DNA from: Muribaculaceae bacterium
GTDB lineage: Bacteria > Bacteroidota > Bacteroidia > Bacteroidales > Muribaculaceae
Direction: 5' to 3'
NCBI GenBank assembly: GCA_022511505.1
Contig: JAFLTK010000258.1
Span: forward strand, 1-12,794
Length of the DNA: 12,794 nucleotides
The number at the start of each line of letters is the position of its first letter. Positions within the stretch are counted from its first letter, which is position 1. Below the pieces are notes generated by a model. It was not told where the DNA came from and made no database searches. It worked only from the letters and a program-made list of their open reading frames with translations. The position numbers were made by a program, and so were the translations under genes. Shown in pieces: positions 12,688-12,794 of this stretch.

Positions 12688-12794
12688 TAGTTTGCTTAAA
12701 AATTTAGGTAACCAATAATATTTTTAGTAAAAATTTAGTTTCTCAAAACGTTAACTCGTTGACAGCAAGCAAGTACAAGATTTTCATTAATCTG
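12688..12794. other. AT-rich end of window, no feature seen
   Basis: This final stretch is AT-rich, holds no reading frame longer than a few codons and shows no tRNA or terminator. It contains a short perfect palindrome, GTTAAC, near 12751. It is probably the upstream region of the promoter at 12657 and the 3' flank of whatever lies to the right. Confidence 0.4.

Overview
The window reads as a chromosomal segment of a Bacteroidales bacterium, most likely a gut Muribaculaceae-type lineage (an inference from gene content). Supporting signs are recurrent promoters with a TAnnTTTG -7 box and a TTTG -33 box, the general absence of Shine-Dalgarno sequences ahead of A-rich start contexts, two predicted lipoproteins, an OmpH/Skp-type lipoprotein and a rubredoxin-first rubrerythrin. 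No tRNA, rRNA, transposase, integrase or CRISPR array is recognisable.

Left part (1-3083): a queF-queC queuosine-precursor pair on the minus strand, then a 574-residue minus-strand protein of unknown family. Middle part (3162-5439): a plus-strand cluster starting from an almost ideal Bacteroidetes promoter. It encodes a YaaW/UPF0174-like protein with DUF3944, a chain of four very short reading frames (55, 26, 33 and 24 residues), a 74-residue single-span membrane protein with an Asp-rich patch, and a 226-residue protein whose C-terminus resembles the HNH/ENDO VII 'WHH' nuclease toxins. Two junctions are ATGA stop/start overlaps. This is the most accessory-looking stretch and the best candidate for an undescribed system.

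Right-middle (5513-7644): a redox block made of rubrerythrin, an iron-sulfur flavoprotein-like reductase and an exported lipoprotein flavodoxin. The first two have perfect dyads lying on their -7 boxes, suggesting repressor control. A strong bidirectional hairpin separates this block from a convergent two-gene envelope operon (a small membrane protein and an OmpH-like lipoprotein, 8483-7672). The housekeeping dipeptidase pepD follows, divergently transcribed (8623-10083).

Right end (10258-12794): a minus-strand, AT-richer operon of three exported proteins (PEGA-like protein, lectin-fold-like protein, small beta-barrel). About 370 bases upstream lies a clear minus-strand promoter. Between promoter and operon is a non-coding stretch with several nested helices, including a GNRA-capped hairpin, a long-range 7-bp helix and a final stem followed by a U-rich tail. 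It is either a free-standing structured RNA or a long attenuator-like leader for the operon.
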